Shown: piece by piece, positions 57,926 to 64,000 of the stretch
Layout: every line of letters starts with the position of its first letter
Numbering within the stretch: the first letter of the stretch is position 1
Assembly (NCBI GenBank): GCA_011503125.2
Contig: WWBZ02000040.1
Location: 1,426,001 to 1,490,000, forward strand
Reading direction: 5' to 3'
Source: Botryosphaeria dothidea
Taxonomy: Eukaryota > Ascomycota > Dothideomycetes > Botryosphaeriales > Botryosphaeriaceae
DNA: 64,000 nucleotides
Position numbers and translations under genes: made by a program
Notes under the pieces: model-generated
Told to the model about the DNA's origin: nothing
Databases searched by the model: none
What the model saw: only the letters and a program-made list of their open reading frames with translations

Positions 57926-58860
57926 ATACCCCGCAACCTTGCGACAAGGAGTGATTGCTGCCGTGGGACTTTTCTTAGACTTATCGTTGGCGTCTCATTC
58001 CCGATACCTGTGCCCAAGTGAGTCTTGGTGCTACCTTCGCGTTCACCGTTACCACGCGTGGCTCATCCAGCTCTCATGCAGCAAGTCCGACTTGCCGAAT
58101 TGCGTCGGGCCACGATCGAGTCGCACAGCAACCGGGATGAGGACGAATTGAAGGCCGCCAAGAACATCGCAGCCGCATGCGACTAGCCGTGCGTGAGGTT
58201 GGCAGTGGTGCATATCAGGAAGTAGAAAGGGGTGGTGTTGGGCACGGATTACAGTATGTGGTTGACAGTCATTTGAGGATGCCATCGAATCCTGTGTTCT
58301 TCTGCGCGTCTTATGCCTCCTTTGTATCCGTCGCCACCTCGTGCATGCCAAGCCGGCCGCTAATGCATGCTGATATGAGGCCTACAAGAACATAGTTGGC
58401 GCCTTCTTACTGGGCTACAACTCTTTCGTAGAGGCTGGGGCGCGGTCGATGGCATGCCGCACACCGCAATTGATTCCGAGACATAGCAGTGGTGTAACCC
58501 TGGGGACTCGCATCTCTTATGGGCGGCACATACTGCATTTCCAAGAGGCGATGACAAACCGGAGGGAGTCTGTGTCAAGAGAATACGTCTCTTTTCTCTA
58601 GAATCGCTCTTGGGCTGCATTGACAGAAATCATTGGAGGATCTTTCACCTGCTGAAAAGAAAATTTTGAAAGAAGGTATGAGGTTAACAGGGGACCTGTG
58701 TTTAGTTACGTCTTTTCTATAAGCGATAATGACTCATTTCTGACGAGCGGTGCCCGTTTGCTCCGGTCACATAAGATCGCTCGTATCCCGGCACCTAGAA
58801 TCGAACAGTAACATATGATGGCGCCCTCGTCACGTTCGGTGGTTCAACCAAAAAGAAAGT
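57926..58860. other. Intergenic, right border of the island
   Basis: Frames of 70-105 codons have no motif. No gene is called. It spans the upstream side of the hydroxylase pseudogene and the 3' flank of the metalloprotease gene. Confidence 0.5.
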
Positions 58861-60453
58861 CTAGAGATATTTGCAAATAATAAAGGAATTGATTCTGTAC
58901 CAACACGTACACGTCCCCTCCAGAGGACTGTCCGGTCCCAGCGCCGACGTGTCAGTATCCTTGCAGGCCCAGTCGCCCGTCATCTCAGCATCCGCGCCCT
59001 GTATGAAGAAAGGACTATCACCTCCAGTCCCAGCAGTCGCCTTCAGGCGATACACAGCGCAGACGTCATCCGTCCAGCCGCCGTACTTGGGATACAGGCC
59101 ACCCGTGTCGCACCCGTTCAGCGCCTCGCGCAGGTTCGTCTCGCATGCGCCGCGGTCGAACTGGAAGTTGCCGATGCAGCTGCTCTCTGCAAACGAAACA
59201 TCCATCCAGAGCTTGTCCTTGCCGCCGTTGATGTCGAACGAGTCCTCAACGCCGAGCGCCTTGCCACGGCCGTCAGATGTCTGGCCGTGGCCGAAGGAGA
59301 CGGGCGGCACGATGACCGTCTTCTGCCAGCGCTCGTCGCCGCAGAACTGCGCGATCTTGGCGTCGGCTTCCCCTTGGTCGAAGGCTACGGTACCTCGGCC
59401 GCCGTTGCAGACGGGCTCAGTGGTGGAACTGCCGTTCTCGGGTGGCTCGTCGTTGGCGGTGATCTTGACGCCGGCGGCTGGGTCTTTGAAGGTCTTGGAG
59501 CATTCCTTGCTCCAGTAGGCTTCCTGTGGGTGGTGAGATGGGTTAGTGAAAGGGTATCGGGGCGGCAGATGAGATCTTTGCTTACTCCAGCCAGCCAGGC
59601 GTAGTTCTGGGCATTGTCGCCCTTCCCATCGTCGTTCAACTTGAAGCAGTCGTATGCTCCGCTAGCCTCGTCCGTGATTTGGATTCCGCCTCGCCTGGGC
59701 AGTGTCAGCAAATTTCGTCATTACCTGTATCCATCTTGAACAGGTACATACGCGTCAGTGCCAATAGTGTCTACATGCCTACATAATGAGTTAGCTGGAG
59801 CTCTCAAGAAGGGGTTCTCAACCACAGGTTTACGTCATTTCGTGCAAGAGGGTCATCGGCAACGACCTCATCTTGGCCGAGCAAGAGTCATCCAGGTCGT
59901 CACACTTGATCTCAGAGTTCAACTTCCTGTCAAGGCCCCTCTGGCAGACATGGAACTCGCCCGTAGCAGCGACAGTGTACGCAGCCCTGTTTGCGGTACA
60001 GAACTTTTTGAAATCTTCGCGATCACAGATCATCCTGGCCGCCTTGTCCGTCGCCTTACCAGCCTTATCATCCCACATGTTGGCGAAGACATTCTTGATC
60101 TCGTTCGGGTCGTCCTGCTTTCCGAACCAGCGCTTAAAGGTATCGCCGTCCTTGTTGGAGGCGGCTCCAAGGCCGGCTTTGACAAAGTCTTGCCATTCCT
60201 TGAAGGCATTATGGATCTTCTCGGCATCCTTCTTCTGCTCGTCGTCTTTGGGGTCCCAGTTGCGCCATTGAAATTCGTTGTCGAGGGCATTACCGTAGGG
60301 GTAGCTGGAAGCGTCCGCTCTGGCTACGATGGTGCTGTCACTCTCGACAGTATTGGAAGATGCGGCATCCCGTTGATTGATGTCGATTGGGTTAGCCAAG
60401 ACAGTAAGTGCGGCCGAAAGGAGCGCCAGGACCATCCCCGAGCGGGCAATCAT
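58861..60453 (-). CDS. Secreted zinc-metalloprotease-like protein with Cys-rich C-terminal module
   Basis: Four exons, 59834-60453, 59752-59778, 59586-59694 and 58861-59523, give 472 residues. I start at 60453 because MIARSGMVLALLSAALTVLA is a good signal peptide; an upstream in-frame ATG (60516) would place 21 extra residues before it. The N-terminal domain resembles M35/aspzincin-like peptidases: paired cysteines, AAYTVAATGEFHVCQR, LLHEMTHVDTIG with the HExxH zinc motif at about residues 203-207 (interrupted by an intron), and DNAQNYAWLAGEAYW. From residue about 275 a separate domain carries about ten cysteines, with SCIGNFQFDRGACETNLREA, LNGCDTGG and YPKYGGWTDDVCAVYRL, as at the ends of fungal class V chitinases. 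Secretion is predicted; the substrate is unknown. Confidence 0.8.
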
Positions 60454-61375
60454 GATGTTCTCAAGCTGAAATGTTGCAACTAAGTGGAAAATTGAGTTCA
60501 GGATGTTGCTGTACAAAAAGCTTTGTGGACCATGATGGTTCTTCTGTTTGAATAGTTGTAGTTAACCTTCGGTTCATCCCTTTCCAAGCTCAAATGCGAC
60601 ATTTGATGCTGCCTACTGGCATCAGCTGAACGATTCCTTTCAAATCCATGCTGAGTGGCACGGCAGACATGTTGTTCTACTTTCTTTGGTGGAAGTCTTT
60701 AGGCCCTGAGCAGCCCTCATTAGCTACTCCATCATGACGTATGACCACCCAGGTGTAGAGAGTATTTTTGCTCCTAATATGATAGTGCGCCTCCTTGAAG
60801 GGCATCAGCTGAAGGCCTCGCCAGAGAAAACCCCCAACAAAAGTATTCATCAGCCCATTCAGGTCGATACAACAATCTTAGAGGACACTTGTACCTTCAC
60901 TATTCCTCGAGCACTGTTTGAAGAATCGTGTGGGTCGCTCTAGAACAATGTTGTCTATGTTGTGTATATCTACAGTGGCGCAGGTACCGCGCGGGTCGAT
61001 CCGCCCCCAGTGCGGAGATGCCCACGGCTTACTGGGTGACAGGTATCGAATCCCACGTGACTAATCTTGTGGCTATTAGGACGTCTCCCGCCTTATTTCA
61101 GCCGTCTGCCTCCCGCAGCCACGCTGTGCCTCTTTATTTTCTTTTTCTCATCTCCCAAAGCCTAGAACCCAATAAGCTGAAGATTTGCCAGGCAGCGACC
61201 AACAACCCGCGCCACACCCCGACATCACTGAAACCTCTTCCCCGCCGCCCACACCAAGACAAAAAGCACCCGCGACACTTCACACCACCAACGAAACCCA
61301 GCCATCCATCCACCCATTCCTCCATCAATCAATTCGCCTACGCACAAACTCTCCAAAGACAAGAAACCAACCAAC
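60454..61375. other. Divergent intergenic spacer
   Basis: 922 bases between divergent start codons (minus-strand metalloprotease, plus-strand polyQ protein). A C/A-rich leader precedes 61376. No gene seen. Confidence 0.5.
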
Positions 61376-61427
61376 ATGTCCACCCCGACCGACCACCCCT
61401 CCGCCACAGCCCCAGCGCCGGCGCAGC

Positions 61428-61458
<31 letters not shown>

Positions 61459-61993
61459 GCCGCCGCTCCCCCCCATTACCACCACCCTCGCCACCTCCTC
61501 CCCAACCCTCCACCTCTCCGGCACCCCGGCCTTCACCGCCACCACCACCCACACCAACACGTCCGCCTGCGCGCTCTGGGCACTGGTCCGCGCGTGGGCG
61601 CCGTTCGGCCGCGGCATCGCCATCCGCGACCCGGCGCGGCGCGGGCGGCGCGTCGGGCCGACGTCGACGCTCGTCGGCGACGAGTGGGACGAGGAGGCGC
61701 TCGATCGCGAGGACAGCGTGCTGGTGCGGCTGGGGCCGGGCGAGGCGTGGGCGTCGGCGTATACGGTCGAGACGGGGGCGAAGGCGCGGGGGCTGAGGGG
61801 GAGCGACGTCATGGCGTGCAGGGCGGGAGGGGTGTATGAGGTGGGGTTGAGGCGGAGGCGGTGGAGGTGGATGTGGGAGGATGAGATGGGCGAGGGGGAG
61901 ATGGGGGAGGAGGAGAGGAGGCGGGTGTTGGAGGGGCGGGAGGCGGTGGAGTGGGAGGTTGGCTGTGTGGTGGAGTTTACGGCGGTGGAGTAG
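61376..61993 (+). CDS. PolyQ protein of unknown function
   Basis: An intronless frame of 205 residues from ATG 61376 to TAG 61991-61993. An Ala/Pro/Thr-rich start holds 12 consecutive Gln (61424-61459, mostly CAA), then Thr/Pro-rich text. Residues about 60-205 look folded: TSACALWALVRAWAPFGRG, TLVGDEWDEEALDRED, RLGPGEAWASAYTVETGAKA and a charged region ending VEWEVGCVVEFTAVE. I do not recognise the family. Opposite-strand frames of similar length exist in this G/C-rich stretch but are Pro/Arg/His-rich and less protein-like. Confidence 0.6.
61424..61459 (+). repeat. CAA/CAG trinucleotide tract (12 Gln)
   Basis: In-frame polyQ tract; probably length-variable between strains. Confidence 0.9.
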
Positions 61994-62399
61994 AGGTTGG
62001 TTGTGCGGTGATTGCACGTGGAGGGGAGGACGGTGCTTGGGCTTTGCTCGTTTGGGGGATGTAGCGCTGGATTAAGTATGCCTCGATATCCTCAGTTCCA
62101 GAGCGTTGCAAACAATTTTGCGTTCAGTCTTGTGCCCTGAAGTTGTGCCAACTCAAGAGGATTCACTCATCCTCCAGAATGGTGATCAATCACTAACATT
62201 TAGTATCTACATACTATGATTCTGAACCAGTAACTATGGTTTGCCCTTCATAAGATCAAACGAGGGATGTGAGAGAAGGACTGTAGTGTGGTGCCAATGT
62301 TAAAGAGTGTAAGAAAAGATTGACGGAAAGCGCCAGGCTTTCGCCTTGTTCGGATATCGTGAGACGTAATACAAATGATCAAAAACAGCAATGAAGTCA
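61994..62399. other. Convergent 3' region
   Basis: 3' flanks of the polyQ gene and the SGNH hydrolase gene. No gene seen. Confidence 0.5.
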
Positions 62400-64000
62400 T
62401 CACAGAGAAGATCCATCGGGAGGGTTCCCGCCCTTCCATTCCGGCTGCAAAAAAGGTCAGCTACTACGTCTCAAAAGGACGAGGAGAAAGGAAAGAACTT
62501 ACAGCGGGGAAATAACAATCCATCTGCGCAATCGCAACCGCATCCGGGTCATAGATCGGCGCGCCCTCGGGCACCGGGATGTAGCACTGCGGGTCCTCCC
62601 TCCGATCGTAGCCGCCAACGTTGCAAAAGACGTCCTTGGTGTTGTCCCTGTCGTCATTGGTGTTGAACTGCAGGTCGCCCAGCGCGAACTGGATGTAGCC
62701 GCCGTTGGCCCACTCGGGCGTGACGACCAGCTCGTTCTCGAGCTTGCTGCCCATGCGCGCTGACGCCGACGCGCCCGCCTGCGTGCGCTTCATGTAGCCG
62801 ATCTGCGTGTTCGCCGAATCCCACATCTCGATCTCGACGGACAGGTTGTTGGCGTCGTCGAGGCAGCCCCAGAACTCTCGGATGTGGATGTGCACGCGGC
62901 CGGAGGCGTAGGGCTGTTGTTTCGGAGGGGTGGTAGGAGCGGCCTGCTTGACGCCGGGCACTTTGTTCTCGCGCAGCAGGGCAATCATGCCGTCCTTGAT
63001 GGCTGTGTGCCCGCCGTCTTTGGGGTGGAAGGTGCGGCCGGAGGAGTAGGGGCTGGAGCCGCCGACCATCGCTTCGATCTGCTCTTGCGTCGCTTGTGTG
63101 CCATTAGGGAAGGTCTGATTCTGGATCCACATCTCCTGGTGGACGATTTGAAGGGGGAGAGTGAAGATGTTGAAGTAGTCTGGGTCATCTTCCGGCGGCG
63201 ACAGGTTCCAGAACCACACGTCGTTGAGGAAGTACTGGTTGCTGAGCGTGTGGCCTGGCTCACAGAAGCGGTGACCTTCGTAGAGGGGCGAAGGATTGAG
63301 GAATTTGATGTGGTCGTTGTTCACGTCTTTGATCGATTGATCGATCACGTCGTTGACCCCTCGCACCAGCTCGTTGATCTTGGACCGCAGCTCGTTGGTC
63401 AGCCGAGGGTGTCTGACCATGCCGAAGGTCTCCTTGTCGCACCAGTTGCTATCCGGAGAGGTGTTGAAGAACTCGGCGTAACCGACGATGTAGAGATAGA
63501 AGTCATCCCTGCCGTGGATGGTATCCCAGTCCAGGATAGCCTGCAGAGCCTTGTGGTGATCGGCATAGAGACTCTTGCCCTCGTCGGGTGAGTCCCCAGT
63601 GATGTACACTTGCCATTGGTTGATCGTTTGGGTGCAGGAAGAATCAGGATCGGGATACTCCTTGCCATTTAATCCGCCAACGTAGAGACAAGCGCGGGCG
63701 ATGTCGGAGAAATGGCAATTGTTCCCACCCAGCTCCATTGTCAGGAGGTGGGGTGAGCCAGCCCTCGACAGTTGGGGCTCAGGCTGACCATTGTCGGGAT
63801 CTCCAGCGGCAGCAGCTTGAAGCTGGGCTCCTGAGCAGGCCAAGAATTTGAAGTCAATGGTGCTATCGGTCCAGGTGTTGTCGCCGGCCATCTGTGCTTC
63901 CCAGGCCACCTTGTTGCGGAGGCATTTGCCATTATCGTCGTACATCTGCCCACCAGTGACTGCAGCACCGGCGGCCCAAGAATCACCCACCGATACAATG
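62400..64000 (-). CDS. GDSL/SGNH hydrolase (5' end outside the window)
   Basis: Exons 62503->64000 and 62400-62444 are joined by a 58-nt intron. The readable part is about 513 residues and continues past the right edge; the sequence at the edge is already inside the nucleophile block (IVSVGDSWAAG). Other blocks are LACSGAQ, MELGGNNCHFSDIARACLYV with the GGN element, and FHPKDGGHTAIKDGM with the catalytic Asp-His. A beta-rich C-terminal domain of about 170 residues follows (VHIHIREFWGCLDDANN, IQFALGDLQFNTNDD). The short last exon (PEWKGGNPPDGSSL) is easily missed because the main frame reads through the intron. SGNH enzymes are esterases or lipases; a secreted form is likely but the signal peptide would lie outside. 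Confidence 0.85.

Noticed and set aside
61325..62017. 230-codon minus-strand frame opposite the polyQ gene
   Set aside because: Mostly Pro, His, Arg and Leu runs created by G/C-rich repeats; the plus-strand frame looks more like a folded protein.
1..64000. tRNA genes, rRNA genes and CRISPR arrays
   Set aside because: I looked for T-arm-like GGTTCGA and B-box patterns and for regular spaced repeats and found no convincing case; CRISPR is not expected in a fungus.

Overview
The window is nuclear DNA of a filamentous ascomycete (Pezizomycotina). Evidence: short GT-AG introns of about 49-65 nt in most genes, CT-rich leaders, fungus-restricted families (DUF3176, DUF3435, C2H2 plus fungal-specific transcription factor domain, AsaB/CmcJ-like hydroxylase), an RNA-dependent RNA polymerase, and Gln-to-stop changes of the kind left by repeat-induced point mutation (RIP). 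The class (Dothideomycetes, Sordariomycetes, etc.) cannot be fixed from sequence alone.

Layout. 1-14.9 kb is an accessory region: the 3' part of an FAD monooxygenase, a small secreted protein, a two-domain VOC (glyoxalase/dioxygenase-type) protein, a short-chain dehydrogenase, a cytochrome P450 and a DUF3176 membrane protein. Diverged repeats and broken short genes lie between them. Four of these genes carry frame breaks or an unresolved frame. 15-50 kb is a conserved block: a serine/proline-rich protein of unknown function, a type-B carboxylesterase, a C2H2 transcription factor, phosphatidylserine synthase (CHO1), GAR1, cytosolic threonyl-tRNA synthetase, an RdRP, a probable organellar protein, mitochondrial ClpP, SMC6, an F-box-type protein, eIF1A and APC2. 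I rebuilt exon joins for nearly all of these and every one keeps a single open frame. 51.7-57.9 kb is a decayed accessory island: a DUF3435 tyrosine-recombinase-like gene with Gln-to-stop changes, the 3' remnant of a TPR protein like those at the end of fungal STAND/NLR receptors, and an AsaB/CmcJ-like hydroxylase broken by a stop. 58.8-64 kb carries secreted or unknown genes: a HEMTH zinc-metalloprotease-like protein with a cysteine-rich tail, a polyQ protein, and a GDSL/SGNH hydrolase that runs off the right edge.

How it fits together. The core block is mostly unlinked housekeeping: RNA and ribosome biogenesis, translation, lipid synthesis, mitochondrial proteolysis, DNA repair and the cell cycle. 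Two pairs, GAR1/ThrRS and ClpP/SMC6, share divergent promoters only 233 and 202 bp long. The left accessory genes look like a partly decayed oxidative cluster without a backbone synthase. The right island looks like a fossil of a recombinase-bearing mobile element, possibly Starship-related; that link is an inference.
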